DNA of 64,000 bases from [Mycobacterium] zoologicum (GCF_020172665.1 NZ_CP083985.1:718919-782918); one strand, 5' to 3'. Shown: positions 1-9,144, counted from the first letter of the stretch. Numbers and translations are program-made. Notes: generated by a model from the letters alone, not told the origin.

Positions 1-64
1 CAATGGAAGCGGACTGTAAATCCGTCGGCGAAAGCCTACACAGGTTCGAATCCTGTACCTGCCA
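1..64 (+). tRNA. tRNA-Tyr (GTA), 3' part
   Basis: The window opens inside a tRNA. An anticodon loop CTGTAAA gives anticodon GTA (tyrosine). It is followed by a long variable arm, as expected for a class II bacterial tRNA-Tyr, then a T arm with stem ACAGG/CCTGT around TTCGAAT, and the 3' acceptor strand ending in discriminator A64. CCA is not encoded (CCC follows). The D arm and 5' acceptor lie outside the window. Confidence 0.93.
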
Positions 65-70
65 CCCAGA

Positions 71-99
71 TCAGGCCCCCTTTTTTCAAGGGGGCCTGA
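71..99. terminator. Hairpin terminator shared by tRNA-Tyr and the converging gene
   Basis: Ten-base perfect inverted repeat (TCAGGCCCCC / GGGGGCCTGA) with a 9-base T-rich loop, placed between the tRNA end and the stop codon of the converging PPOX gene. No U tract follows on either strand, as is common for mycobacterial hairpin terminators. Confidence 0.75.
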
Positions 100-106
100 G
101 TGGTTT

Positions 107-538
107 CTACAGCTCGTCGGAGAAGTCCGCGGTGATCCACCGGTCGGGCCGGATCGAATAGATCACCGAGGAGTCGCCGTCGATTCCCGCAGCGAAGGCG
201 CGACCGCCTTCCTCGCCCAGGTAGCGGATCGCGATGGTCTCGCGCTGATCGAGTGGGGCGGGGCTGGCCACGTCGACGACGCTGCCCTCGACGATGACGT
301 ACTGATACGGCAGCTCCTCGCGCTGCACCACCAGGGTCACCGTGCCGGCCTGCTCGATGAGCTGCGCCTTGCGGGTCCCGGCGCCGGTGTTGACCAGGAT
401 GACGCCGCCGGGGGTGTAGTCGTACCAGATCGGGACGCTGGCCGGGGGGCGCCCGCCGGTGGCGGCGACGGACAGGACGGCGACGTGCTTGTCGGCCAGG
501 AACTGCTGACGTTCGGCTTCGGTGAAGGGTTTGGGCAT
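107..538 (-). CDS. PPOX-class pyridoxamine 5'-phosphate oxidase-fold protein (probable F420- or FMN-binding)
   Basis: A 143-residue protein of the split beta-barrel PPOX fold. It begins MPKPFTEAE, has the typical first strands (HVAVLSVAATGG then PASVPIWYDYTPGG) and ends with a strand and helix rich in R/Y. In mycobacteria this family includes many F420-dependent reductases and heme- or flavin-binding proteins; cofactor and substrate cannot be decided here. The ATG at 538 is chosen because the family starts just before the first strand and the longer frame runs back into the kinase gene. It lies 41 bases after the kinase stop on the same strand, so co-transcription is possible. It ends at a hairpin facing tRNA-Tyr. 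Confidence 0.82.
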   Translation of the reverse strand: MPKPFTEAERQQFLADKHVAVLSVAATGGRPPASVPIWYDYTPGGVILVNTGAGTRKAQLIEQAGTVTLVVQREELPYQYVIVEGSVVDVASPAPLDQRETIAIRYLGEEGGRAFAAGIDGDSSVIYSIRPDRWITADFSDEL

Positions 539-579
539 GTCGGCTCGAACGAGTGCGGCCGGCGAGGTATTCCACCGGG

Positions 580-1899
580 CTACCAGTCCGGCGGCAGCGG
601 CTTGATCCGGGTCCACGGCGTGCAGCCGAAGCTGACGAACGTGCCGTAGGCGGCCCGCGGGTCGATCTCGACCGTCGGCGTACCGAGCGCGACCACCCGC
701 GAACCCGACTCGACGACGCGGTCGCGTGAGTCGAGGACGGAGTAGGTGCACAACCCGCTGGGGCCGATGTCGGCCACGTAGGTGCCGTAAGGCATCGCTT
801 GGGGGACGGCGTAGGCGCCGGGCGGGATGGTTGGCCCGATGTCGGTGGCCGCCAGCCCGAGCATGGGCGACCCGGTGGGTGGAGCGGTGGTGGTAGGCGG
901 CACGGTGGTCGGCGCCATGGCGGTGACGGTCGTCGTTTCCGGCGGGGCCACCGTGGTGATCGCGGTGGTGACGGTGGTCGTCGAGGTCATCGGTGCGGCG
1001 GCAGGCGGGGCCGACGGCTTCGAGTCGGTGCTGCCGATCAGGTACAGCGCCAGGAACGCGGCCGCCGACAGGCCGACGCCTTTGCGGAGCCGGCGCCGGG
1101 GCTTCCGCGGGGCCAGCGCGGCGATCGGAAGCATCGCGAGCGACCCCGCCCGCAACGCGGTGGCGAACTCGGTGCAGCTGTCGTACCGCCTGGCCGGATC
1201 CTCGGCCAGGGCCCGGGCCAGAGCCGGCTCGAGATCGGCCGGATTGAGGCGCACCGGTGGCTTGCCGGTGAGCAGGTGATAGGCGGTGGCGGCCAGCGCG
1301 TACTGGTCGGCCCGGCCGTCCAGCGGCTCGCCGCGCAGCTGCTCGGGCGCGGCATAGAGCAGTGTGCCTACCGCCATGTTCGTCGATGTCAGACCGCTGA
1401 CCTCCGCCACTCGCAACCCGATCCCGAAGTCCGCCAACATGATTCGGGCCTCATCTTCGTCCGGATCGGTCAGCAGGATGTTCGCCGGCTTGACGTCGCG
1501 GTGCAGCAGGCCGCGTTGGTGGGCGTAGTCCAAGGCCTCGCCGACGGCGGCGACGATCTCGACCGCCAGCTCACGCGGCAGCCCGCCCCGGTTCCGGCGC
1601 AGCCGGCGCGACGCGTCGGACCCGTCGACGTGGTCCATGGCGATCCAGAGCTGGCCCTGGTACTCGCCGCGGTCGTGGACCCCGACGATGTGCGGGTGCC
1701 ACAGCGTGGCGGCCAGGTCCGCCTCGCGGTTGAACCGCTCCCGAAATGCCGGATCGGCCGAGACGGCGGCCGGCAGCACCTTCAGCGCGTCACGGCGGGG
1801 CAGCCGGGGGTGTTCGGCCAGGTAGACCTCGCCCATGCCGCCGGAACCCAGCAAACGCACGATGCGATAGCCGGCGAAGGTGGAACCCGCGGTGAGCAT
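580..1899 (-). CDS. Membrane-anchored Ser/Thr protein kinase, PknF-like
   Basis: A 439-residue transmembrane eukaryotic-type kinase. The glycine loop [19 protein letters not shown] resembles that of M. tuberculosis PknF. Catalytic Lys is near residue 40, HRDVKPAN at 133-140 and DFG at 157-159. An R/K-rich juxtamembrane stretch precedes one transmembrane helix (about 274-291), then a Thr/Pro-rich linker and an extracytoplasmic domain of about 90 residues with two Cys that may pair. The C-lobe after HLLTGKPP is about 25-30 residues shorter than in PknF, so the lobe is compact or has lost part of helices F-G. The start at 1899 is six bases from the -10 of a PafBC-type promoter, implying a leaderless, DNA-damage-inducible mRNA. 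Substrate unknown. Confidence 0.9.
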   Translation of the reverse strand: MLTAGSTFAGYRIVRLLGSGGMGEVYLAEHPRLPRRDALKVLPAAVSADPAFRERFNREADLAATLWHPHIVGVHDRGEYQGQLWIAMDHVDGSDASRRLRRNRGGLPRELAVEIVAAVGEALDYAHQRGLLHRDVKPANILLTDPDEDEARIMLADFGIGLRVAEVSGLTSTNMAVGTLLYAAPEQLRGEPLDGRADQYALAATAYHLLTGKPPVRLNPADLEPALARALAEDPARRYDSCTEFATALRAGSLAMLPIAALAPRKPRRRLRKGVGLSAAAFLALYLIGSTDSKPSAPPAAAPMTSTTTVTTAITTVAPPETTTVTAMAPTTVPPTTTAPPTGSPMLGLAATDIGPTIPPGAYAVPQAMPYGTYVADIGPSGLCTYSVLDSRDRVVESGSRVVALGTPTVEIDPRAAYGTFVSFGCTPWTRIKPLPPDW

Positions 1900-1905
1900 G
1901 GCCGC

Positions 1906-1928
1906 AACATATCCCCGGCCACCGACAA
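1906..1928 (-). promoter_or_regulatory. PafBC-type (RecA-NDp) DNA-damage promoter of the kinase gene
   Basis: Read on the minus strand: TTGTCGGTG, 8 bases, TATGTT, then 6 bases to the ATG at 1899. This is a perfect match to the published mycobacterial RecA-NDp motif tTGTCRGtg-N8-TAnnnT, which is driven by the PafBC activator. The spacing predicts transcription starting at the ATG. Confidence 0.75.
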
Positions 1929-1973
1929 CACCGACGGACTTTAAAGGGTCCAAAGTCCCCTAGCGAACACAAC

Positions 1974-1992
1974 GCTGGTAAGGCTAACCTTC
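1974..1992 (+). promoter_or_regulatory. Possible IdeR iron box and -10 of the methyltransferase gene
   Basis: A 19-base site with core AGGCTAACCT matches about 15 of 19 positions of the IdeR/DtxR consensus TWAGGTWAGSCTWACCTWA; the left half is the weaker one. It contains a TAACCT -10-like element (1985-1990) seven bases before the ATG, so a bound repressor would cover the promoter. Confidence 0.5.
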
Positions 1993-1997
1993 GTCGC

Positions 1998-2786
1998 ATG
2001 ACTCTTCCCATGCCCGACCGCAAGACCGCCGACCTGCCTGGCCACTGGCTGTTCGCCCGGCTCGGCAAACGCGTCCTGCGGCCCGGCGGGCTCGGGCTGA
2101 CCCACCGGATGCTCGCCGACGCGCAACTGTCCGGCGCCGACGTCGTCGAACTGGCCCCCGGCATGGGCCGCACCGCCAAAGAGATCCTGGAGCACACCCC
2201 GGGCACCTACACCGGCGTCGAGGCCGACGAGAACGCCGCCGGCGTGGTCCGCTCGGTGGTCGGCGACCAGGGCAAGGTGGTCACCGGTGAGGCATCGGAG
2301 ACCGGGCTGGCCGCCGGCAGTGCCGACGTCGTCATCGGCGAGGCCATGCTGACCATGCAGACCAACGCCCACAAGTCCGAGATCGCCCGCGAGGCGTTCC
2401 GGGTGCTGCGCCCGGGCGGCCGCTACGCCATCCACGAGCTCGCGCTGCAGCCCGACAACGTCCCCGAGACCGTCAAGGACGAGGTCCGCGCCGCGCTGGC
2501 CCGCTCCATCAAGGTCAACGCGCGCCCGCTGACCGCCGCGGAGTGGAGCGAGCTGCTCACCGAGGCCGGCTTCACGGTGGAGAAGATCTCCTACGCGCCG
2601 ATGGAGCTGTTGGAGCCGCACCGGCTGATCGCCGACGAGGGGCTGCCGGGCGCTCTGCGATTCGTCTTCAACGTGCTGCGCGACTCCGACGCCCGCGCCC
2701 GGGTGCTCAACATGCGCTCGGTGTTCCGTAAGCACCGCAACAACATGGCCGCCATCGAGGTGATCGCCGCCAAGCCGGCGGCGTGA
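1998..2786 (+). CDS. Class I SAM-dependent methyltransferase
   Basis: A 262-residue methyltransferase with a Rossmann core: motif I VVELAPGMGRTAKEIL (about 51-66), an acidic end of strand 2 (VEADENAA), and a post-I region with VLRPGGRYAIHEL. It has the small-molecule or lipid methyltransferase (Methyltransf_11) layout; substrate unknown. Translation probably begins at the ATG at 1998, seven bases after a TAACCT -10. A possible IdeR box overlaps that -10, so the gene may be derepressed under iron limitation. It is divergent from the kinase and 21 bases upstream of the DUF309 gene, so it may head the DUF309-galT-galK operon. Confidence 0.87.
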   Translation: MTLPMPDRKTADLPGHWLFARLGKRVLRPGGLGLTHRMLADAQLSGADVVELAPGMGRTAKEILEHTPGTYTGVEADENAAGVVRSVVGDQGKVVTGEASETGLAAGSADVVIGEAMLTMQTNAHKSEIAREAFRVLRPGGRYAIHELALQPDNVPETVKDEVRAALARSIKVNARPLTAAEWSELLTEAGFTVEKISYAPMELLEPHRLIADEGLPGALRFVFNVLRDSDARARVLNMRSVFRKHRNNMAAIEVIAAKPAA

Positions 2787-2807
2787 CGCACTTGCAATGA
2801 TGGTCGG

Positions 2808-3284
2808 GTGAGCACCCGCGACCGCGATGAGGCGGGCCGTCCCCGCAACGCCCGTCCGCGTGATCGCCTGGGACGGCCGCTGCCGCGCGGCGCCCAGGGC
2901 GGCGTGCAGGGCGTGCCGGACGACCTGGACCTGCCACCGTCGCAGACGCTGGCGTATGCGCAGCTGCTGCTCGACGACGGGTTGGCGTTCAACGCCCACG
3001 AGGTGCTGGAGGCCGCCTGGAAACACCGACCCGACAACGAGCGCGACCTGTGGCAGGGCCTGGCGCAGCTGGCCGTCGGGGTCACCCACGTCCAGCGCGG
3101 CAACGTCACCGGCGCGGTGAGCCTGCTGCGCCGCGGCGCCGACCATCTGGCCGGACTGCGCGCTCCGGCGCCGTTCGGGATCGACCTGGCCGGCCTGCTG
3201 CGTTTCGCCGCCGCTCTGGCCGACGACCTGGCCGCGGGCGTGACGATCGACCCGCAGCGCCTGTGCCCCCGGTTGGTCGTGTGA
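2808..3284 (+). CDS. DUF309 domain protein
   Basis: A 158-residue protein with the DUF309 signature DDGLAFNAHEVLEAAWK (about 55-71), followed by helical repeats with LWQGLAQLAVGVTHVQRGN. The fold is all-helical and the function unknown. The N-terminal 40 residues are basic and Pro/Arg-rich. The GTG start at 2808 has no clear Shine-Dalgarno sequence. The stop codon overlaps the galT GTG by four bases (GTGA), so the two are translationally coupled. Confidence 0.85.
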   Translation: MSTRDRDEAGRPRNARPRDRLGRPLPRGAQGGVQGVPDDLDLPPSQTLAYAQLLLDDGLAFNAHEVLEAAWKHRPDNERDLWQGLAQLAVGVTHVQRGNVTGAVSLLRRGADHLAGLRAPAPFGIDLAGLLRFAAALADDLAAGVTIDPQRLCPRLVV

Positions 3285-4378
3285 GCGGCCCGAGTCGCTG
3301 GACGCTGGCCGACGGACGTGAGCTGTTGTTCTTCAGCCTGCCCGGCCGTGCGCCGGCGCCAGTCGCTGATGTCCGCCCGCTGCCGCCGCGCGATCCCGAG
3401 CCGTCGGAGTTGCGGTTCGACCGCGCCACCGGCCAGTGGGTGATCATCGCCGCGCAGCGCCAGGACCGCACCTATAAGCCGCCCGCCGAGGCGTGCCCGC
3501 TGTGCCCGGGGCCGACCGGGCTTACCAGTGAGGTACCCGCACCCGACTACGACGTGGTGGTGTTCGAGAACCGGTTCCCCAGTCTGGCCGGCCCGGGATT
3601 TCGGCGCGATAATGACCGCTCAGCGAGAGAAACCGCGCCGAAATCATTCGTGTCGGCACCGGGGAACGGCCGCTGCGAGGTGATCTGCTTCTCGCCGGAT
3701 CACACCGGCTCGTTCGCCGAACTGCCGGCGGAGCACGCCCGGCTGGTGGTGCAGGCCTGGCGGCACCGCACCGCGGAGATGTTGGCGCGCAAGGAGATCG
3801 AGCAGGTGTTCTGCTTCGAGAACCGCGGCGAGGAGATCGGCGTGACACTGGCCCATCCGCACGGCCAGATCTACGGGTATCCGTATCTGACCCCGCGCAC
3901 TGCCGCCATGCTGGCACAGGCCCGCGAGAACCGGAACGCCCACGGCACCAACCTGTTCGCCGATCTGCTGGCCGCCGAGGTGGCCGACGGTTCCCGGATC
4001 GTGGCGCGCACCGAGCGGTTCACCGCGTTCGTTCCCTACGCCGCGCGCTGGCCGGTGGAGGTGCACCTGTATCCGAATCGGCGGGTGCACAACCTGACCG
4101 ACCTGACCGAGGACGAGCTGGACGACTTCGCCGAGATCTACCGAAACCTGTTGGGCCGCTTCGACCGACTCTACGACGCCCCGCTGCCCTATATGGCCGC
4201 ACTGCACCAGTACCGTGACGAGCGTGAACAGGCCGACGGGTATTTCCACGTGGAGCTGATGTCGATTCGGCGCAGCGCCACCAAGCTGAAGTATCTGGCG
4301 GCCTCGGAGTCGGCCATGGACGCGTTCATCGCCGACGCCACCCCGGAGTCTGTCGCGGCCAGGCTGCGTGCGCTGTGA
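3281..4378 (+). CDS. galT: Galactose-1-phosphate uridylyltransferase
   Basis: A 365-residue GalT, Leloir pathway: UDP-glucose + galactose-1-phosphate to glucose-1-phosphate + UDP-galactose. Seen in the sequence: the zinc motif CPLC (about 72-75), the FENRFPSL segment, the active-site HPHGQ (about 191-195) carrying the nucleophilic His, and the C-terminal HVELMS segment. The GTG start at 3281 overlaps the DUF309 stop (GTGA) and its own stop overlaps the galK start (GTGA), so the three are coupled. Odd: a 49-bp palindromic sequence (3597-3645) lies inside the gene and encodes part of a variable surface loop after the FENRFPSL segment; the reading frame is kept. In M. tuberculosis galT is split in two; here it is one gene. 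Confidence 0.95.
   Translation: MSGPSRWTLADGRELLFFSLPGRAPAPVADVRPLPPRDPEPSELRFDRATGQWVIIAAQRQDRTYKPPAEACPLCPGPTGLTSEVPAPDYDVVVFENRFPSLAGPGFRRDNDRSARETAPKSFVSAPGNGRCEVICFSPDHTGSFAELPAEHARLVVQAWRHRTAEMLARKEIEQVFCFENRGEEIGVTLAHPHGQIYGYPYLTPRTAAMLAQARENRNAHGTNLFADLLAAEVADGSRIVARTERFTAFVPYAARWPVEVHLYPNRRVHNLTDLTEDELDDFAEIYRNLLGRFDRLYDAPLPYMAALHQYRDEREQADGYFHVELMSIRRSATKLKYLAASESAMDAFIADATPESVAARLRAL
3597..3645. repeat. 49-bp palindromic element inside galT
   Basis: Perfect 12-base arms GATTTCGGCGCG (3597-3608) and CGCGCCGAAATC (3634-3645) flank a 25-base centre. Its composition and lack of conservation at protein level (residues about 106-122, in a variable loop) suggest an inserted miniature palindrome. 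No second copy was seen in this window. Confidence 0.7.
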
Positions 4379-5451
4379 TCGCCTACTCCGCACCCGGCCG
4401 GGTCAACCTGATCGGCGAACACACCGACTACAACGGTGGTTTCGCGTTGCCGATCGCGTTGCCGCAGCGCACCAGCGTCACCTTCGACCCCGACGACTCC
4501 GACAACCTCACCGTCGTCTCCGACCACGCCGACGGGCCGGTGCGCATCCCGCTGGACACCACCCCGGGCGGGGTGACGGACTGGGGGGCTTATGTCGCCG
4601 GGGTGGTGTGGGCGCTGCGCGACAGCGGTTTCGCGGTGTCCGGCGGCACCATGTCGATCAGCAGTGACGTGCCGATCGGGTCGGGACTGTCGTCGTCGGC
4701 GGCGCTGGAGTGCGCGGTGCTCGGGGCGCTGACGTCGGGTGCGCCGATCGACCGTATCGAGCTGGCCCGGCTCGGGCAGCGCGCCGAGAACGACTACGTC
4801 GGCGCCCCAACGGGTTTGCTGGATCAACTGTCATCGATGTTCGGCGAGGTGGCCAACGCGATGCTGATCGACTTCCGCGACGTCGCGGTGCACCCGGTGC
4901 CATTCGACCCGGACGCCTCCGGGGTGGCGCTGCTGCTGTTCGACTCCGGCCAGCGGCACGGCCACGTCGACGGCGAGTACGCGGCGCGGCGGGCCTCCTG
5001 CGAGCGGGCCGCCGCCGCGCTCGGTGTGACATCACTGCGCGAGGTGCAGCACCGCGGCGTCGACGTGCTGGCGGCTCTTTCCGATCCGGTCGATGCGCGC
5101 CGCGCCCGCCACGTGCTGACCGAGAACGAGCGGGTGCTCGATTTCGTCGCCGCCTGCGCGGAGTTGGACTTCGGCGCCGCCGGGCTGCTGTTCACCGCGT
5201 CGCACGCTTCGATGCGCGACGACTTCGAGATCACCACCGAGCACATCGATCTGATCGCCGATGCCGCGGTGGCCGCCGGGGCGTTGGGTGCCCGGATGAC
5301 CGGCGGCGGATTCGGCGGCTGTGTGATCGCGTTGGTGCCGGCCGAGCTGACGCTCAAGGTGGGCGACGCGGTGCGTAGCGCGGTCATGCAGGCGGGTTAC
5401 GACGAGCCGGACTTCAGCAGGGTGTTCGCGGCCGCCGGGGCGGGATGGTGA
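4375..5451 (+). CDS. galK: Galactokinase
   Basis: A 358-residue GHMP-family kinase that phosphorylates galactose at C1 with ATP. The galactokinase signature [15 protein letters not shown] is at about 8-22, the phosphate loop [13 protein letters not shown] at about 99-111, and the C-terminal GHMP motif [11 protein letters not shown] at about 305-315. The GTG start overlaps the galT stop by four bases. Together with galT this completes galactose-1-phosphate use; no galE or mutarotase is present in the window. Confidence 0.95.
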   Translation: MIAYSAPGRVNLIGEHTDYNGGFALPIALPQRTSVTFDPDDSDNLTVVSDHADGPVRIPLDTTPGGVTDWGAYVAGVVWALRDSGFAVSGGTMSISSDVPIGSGLSSSAALECAVLGALTSGAPIDRIELARLGQRAENDYVGAPTGLLDQLSSMFGEVANAMLIDFRDVAVHPVPFDPDASGVALLLFDSGQRHGHVDGEYAARRASCERAAAALGVTSLREVQHRGVDVLAALSDPVDARRARHVLTENERVLDFVAACAELDFGAAGLLFTASHASMRDDFEITTEHIDLIADAAVAAGALGARMTGGGFGGCVIALVPAELTLKVGDAVRSAVMQAGYDEPDFSRVFAAAGAGW

Positions 5452-5522
5452 CTCCCTGGAAGTCGAGCCGGCACGGGACTTTCGTTCGGCCGCCGACAAC
5501 TACCGCGCTGCGCTGACCTGGA

Positions 5523-6683
5523 TCACATTGCGTAGTCGGGCAGGTCGAAGTCGTCGCGTACCCCGCCGGCGAGCAGGTTCGCCAGGAAACGCAGGTTCAT
5601 CGCCCGGATCGCCACGCGGCGAAACCACAGACCGAATCGTGTTCGGGTGGCGAAGAATCCGAGGAACTGACGGGCCCCGGCCTGTTTGCTCTCGATGAAC
5701 GGCCGCAGTCGGGTTTCGTAGCGCTCGAAGGCACGCCGGTGGTCACCGTCGCGCAGTTCACCGGCCAGCACGTAGGCCTCGGCGATGGCAAGGCCGGTGC
5801 CCTCACCGCCCAGCAGCGAGATGCACCCGGCGGCATCACCGAGCAACAGCACCCGTCCCCGCGACCAGCGGTCCATCCGAACCTGGCTGACCACATCGAA
5901 GTAGAGGTCCTCGGCATCGTCGAGCGCGTCCAACATCTGCCGGCACTCCCAGCCGGCATCCCCGAACTGGTTGCGCAGCGCGGCTTTCGGGTCGGCGTCG
6001 ACGTCGCCGGACGGGTCGCGGTAGACGAACAGGAACATGGTGCGGTCGTCGCGCAGTGCGACCCGTGCCGCCTGCCGGCCGGGGACGGCGTAGGTGACGT
6101 AGACCAGCTCGTCGCGCGGGCGGTACCCCTCGACGACGGCGGCGGCCACCTTGCAGCCGAGGTAGTGCTCGAAATCGGTGTGCGGGCCGAACACCAACCG
6201 GCGCACGTTGGAATGCAGGCCGTCCGCGCCGATCAGCAGGTCGAAGTCACGCAACCCGGCGTGTGCGAACGTCAATGCGACGCCGTCGTCGTGCTCGTCG
6301 ACGGCGGTGATGGTGTCGCCGTAGATCATCTGGACATCATCGGCGATGGTGGCGTGGATGGTGGCGGCCAGGTCGCCGCGGGGCAGGCTGGTGAAATCCT
6401 GGCCGAGCAGGTGCCGAAAGACGTTGGTGTCCAGCGCCGCGATGGTGCCGCCGTCCGTGCCGACGGTTCGCACGGACTCGATCTCATAGCCCGCGTGCAG
6501 AAGCTGCGCCTCGATGCCCATGCGGCGGGCCACGGTGTAGCCCACGCCCCAGAAGTCGATCATGTAGCCGCCGGACCGGAAGGCCGGCGCCTTCTCGACT
6601 ACGGTCACGTCGTGCCCGGTGCGGTGTAGCCAGTGCGCGAGTGCCGTCCCGGCCACCCCCGCACCGCTGATCGCGATCCGCAT
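5523..6683 (-). CDS. FAD-dependent monooxygenase (PHBH/TetX-like)
   Basis: A 386-residue class A flavin monooxygenase. The N-terminal dinucleotide-binding motif GAGVAGTALAHWLHRTG starts at residue 7, the DG motif is present (LLIGADGLHSNVR), and the GD motif VLLLGDAAGC is at about 276-285. Such enzymes hydroxylate aromatic or polyketide substrates, and relatives annotated TetX-like hydroxylate antibiotics; the substrate is not predictable. It begins 4 bases after the stop of the large membrane protein upstream, so the two form an operon. It converges on galK with about 70 bases between the stops and no clear hairpin there. Confidence 0.88.
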   Translation of the reverse strand: MRIAISGAGVAGTALAHWLHRTGHDVTVVEKAPAFRSGGYMIDFWGVGYTVARRMGIEAQLLHAGYEIESVRTVGTDGGTIAALDTNVFRHLLGQDFTSLPRGDLAATIHATIADDVQMIYGDTITAVDEHDDGVALTFAHAGLRDFDLLIGADGLHSNVRRLVFGPHTDFEHYLGCKVAAAVVEGYRPRDELVYVTYAVPGRQAARVALRDDRTMFLFVYRDPSGDVDADPKAALRNQFGDAGWECRQMLDALDDAEDLYFDVVSQVRMDRWSRGRVLLLGDAAGCISLLGGEGTGLAIAEAYVLAGELRDGDHRRAFERYETRLRPFIESKQAGARQFLGFFATRTRFGLWFRRVAIRAMNLRFLANLLAGGVRDDFDLPDYAM

Positions 6684-6687
6684 GGGC

Positions 6688-9060
6688 TCAGATCATCTCG
6701 TTCTCGGTCAGCCATCGCATCACCGGCCAGCCGATGAACACCGGCAGCCAGCAGGTCAGCACCCGATAGAGCAGTACCGAGGGCACCGCCAGCGCGGCGG
6801 GCACCCCGAACGCGGCCAGGCCACCGATCAGGGCGGCCTCCACGGCGCCGACCCCGCCGGGCGTCGGGGCGGCCGAGGCCAGCGTGCCGCCGACCATGGT
6901 CACCACGGTGACGGTCACAAACGACGTGTTGCCGCCGAAGGCCTCCACACTGGCCCACAACGCGAGTGCCGCACCGAGAGTCGTCCCCGCGGCACCCAGC
7001 ACGATCAACGCCAGCCGTTTGGGCTCGCGCGCCAGGTCCAGCAGGTCACCGGAGACTTCGGTGAGGCGTGGGCGAAGCTCGGTCGTCAGCCACCGGCGCA
7101 GGTTGGGCACCAGCAGGACGATGCCGGCCAGGCCCAGCGCCACGCCGGCGATCAGATACAGCAGGTTGGGGCTGGGTACGAAGTGCGACAGGCCCGCCGA
7201 GGCCCCCGCGGCCGTGGTGAAGATGACCAGCAGGATCACGTGCACGATCACCTGCACCGACTGCTGCAGCGCTACCGCTGCGGTGGCCCGCAACGTGTTC
7301 AGGCCGCCTTTCACCAGAAACCGGGTGCTCAACGCGAGCCCGCCGACGCCGGCCGGAGTGGTGGTGGCCGCAAAGGTGTTGGCTACCTGCATGATCGCCA
7401 GGTTGCGGAAGCTGACCATGCCGTTGGCACAGGCCCACAGGGCGCCCGCCGCACCCACATAGGTCAGTGACGAGACGATCAGTCCCAGCAGTGCCCACGC
7501 CCAATTCGCGTGCTGCAGTTGGGAGAAGAACGTCGGCACCTGGCTGATAAAGGGGTAGGCGACGTAGACCAGGCCGCCCAGCAGCGCGAGCTGGATCATC
7601 TGGCTGCGGGTGAATCGGGTGATGGTCTTGGTCTGGATCTCATCGGTGTTGGTCTGGCGTTTGACCTCGTCGCGGGCGGCGGAGATCACCGTGCCGACGT
7701 CGGGCACCGCCTTGCGCAGCCGGGCCGGCATCGCCGATTTGGTGAGTCGTCGCGATGCCGCCAATACCGCTGTGCGGCCGAAGCTTCCGATCGCCGCACG
7801 CACCGCGCTGGCCGGGTCGTACAGCGACGACGTCGTCACCAACAGCTGGGCGATGTCGGACTGCAGCTGGGTGACGGTGGCGCCGTACTCGGCGTTGCCG
7901 AACCCGCCGAATAGCACTGTGCCGTCGTCGACCGTCATCTCCTTGCTGCGCAGATCGCCGTGCGAGATCTGCTGAGCGTGCAGGCGGGCCAACGACTCCC
8001 AGGGCTTGTTCACCGGGGTGTCGGCCACACAGGCGGCGATCGGGACGCCGCGGTGCGGGGTGTGTGCGTACAGCGTCCAGCCGCGATCCAGGGACGCAAC
8101 GGCCACGGTGTCGGAGTTGGCCAGGTGTGCATCGCCGATCGCGATCGCCATCAGCGCGCGGTGCTCCACGGCGCGGTGCAGGGAGGCGTGCAGCGGCGCG
8201 GTCTCGGTGGTGCGCAACCGCAGCTTGCGCCAGAGCTGACGCAGCGCGCCTCCGCTGCGCTGGTTGGGCCCGTACAGCTCGATGATGCCCGGGTGCTCGC
8301 CGGCGTTGGACAGCACCAGCGGGCCGGGGCCGGCCGGCCGGACGACGGTCAGTTCGGTGACGGTGCGGCCGCGCCTGGCCAGCGCGCGTACGGCACCGTC
8401 GAGGGGCACCTCCAGTGCGGGGGTGCCGACGATCAGGACCACCAGGGCTCCGACGAACCAGCCGACGGCCAGGCCGAGCAGCGAGCGGGCGGGCACGATC
8501 GCGCTGACCACGAGGTGGATCGGCACGAAGGCCAGCAGCAGCACCCACCACCAGCGTCGCCAGCGGGCCGGCAGCCACGGACCCGACACCGTCAGCATCG
8601 CGGCGAGCATCGCGATCCAGCGCGGGTCGTCGAGGAACTGCGCCAGCGTGGTGGCCAGGCGTTCGGACAGGTCGAAATGCCAGGCGGGGGCGGCCAGCCC
8701 GTTGCTGCGGATGGACAGCGACACCACCGCCAGCAACCCGGAGACGGCGTAGGCGCCCAGCAGCTTCCACTGCCGCGAGGCCACCAGGCCGATCAGGATC
8801 GCGAACGGCAACACCAGGATCGCGATGCCGTAGGCCAGATAGACCAGGTTGGCGTGGGCGGGGGAGAGCACCCCGATGATTTGGGAGATCGACCGCTCCA
8901 GTGCCACCCATTCGTAGCGGGTGACCAGGGAACTGGTGATGACGGCGGCGAGGAACAGGGCGGCCAGCAACAGGCGCAGGATGTCGTTGGTGCGTCGGGC
9001 CAGCGGCTGCAACAGGTTGCCGGTGACGGCGACATCGCGCCCCTCAACTCGCATGATCAC
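6688..9060 (-). CDS. Large membrane protein: degenerate kinase domain plus flippase-like (UPF0104/MprF-N type) domain
   Basis: A 790-residue protein. Roughly residues 20-240 hold several membrane helices, about 240-430 a soluble domain resembling a protein kinase or phosphotransferase, and about 480-785 a set of hydrophobic helices of the flippase-like lysylphosphatidylglycerol synthetase N-terminal family. In the soluble domain the catalytic loop reads ISHGDLRSKEM, where the metal-binding Asn is missing, and the DFG position reads GGFGNAE. It is therefore probably a pseudokinase. The family is likely to move or protect lipids across the inner membrane; substrate unknown. The ATG at 9060 is the first in-frame start and precedes the first helix. 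Confidence 0.85.
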   Translation of the reverse strand: MIMRVEGRDVAVTGNLLQPLARRTNDILRLLLAALFLAAVITSSLVTRYEWVALERSISQIIGVLSPAHANLVYLAYGIAILVLPFAILIGLVASRQWKLLGAYAVSGLLAVVSLSIRSNGLAAPAWHFDLSERLATTLAQFLDDPRWIAMLAAMLTVSGPWLPARWRRWWWVLLLAFVPIHLVVSAIVPARSLLGLAVGWFVGALVVLIVGTPALEVPLDGAVRALARRGRTVTELTVVRPAGPGPLVLSNAGEHPGIIELYGPNQRSGGALRQLWRKLRLRTTETAPLHASLHRAVEHRALMAIAIGDAHLANSDTVAVASLDRGWTLYAHTPHRGVPIAACVADTPVNKPWESLARLHAQQISHGDLRSKEMTVDDGTVLFGGFGNAEYGATVTQLQSDIAQLLVTTSSLYDPASAVRAAIGSFGRTAVLAASRRLTKSAMPARLRKAVPDVGTVISAARDEVKRQTNTDEIQTKTITRFTRSQMIQLALLGGLVYVAYPFISQVPTFFSQLQHANWAWALLGLIVSSLTYVGAAGALWACANGMVSFRNLAIMQVANTFAATTTPAGVGGLALSTRFLVKGGLNTLRATAAVALQQSVQVIVHVILLVIFTTAAGASAGLSHFVPSPNLLYLIAGVALGLAGIVLLVPNLRRWLTTELRPRLTEVSGDLLDLAREPKRLALIVLGAAGTTLGAALALWASVEAFGGNTSFVTVTVVTMVGGTLASAAPTPGGVGAVEAALIGGLAAFGVPAALAVPSVLLYRVLTCWLPVFIGWPVMRWLTENEMI

Positions 9061-9144
9061 TTTCGTTCCGTCTGGTGCCGCTTCCCGACGCGGCTCGCCA
9101 CAACTTAACCGGTGAGCGGGCGTGTCACGCCATTTTGTCGGCGA

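Noticed and set aside
5452..5522. Short coding-like stretch between galK and the flavin monooxygenase
   Set aside because: About 20 plausible codons without start, stop context or recognisable family; too short to call.
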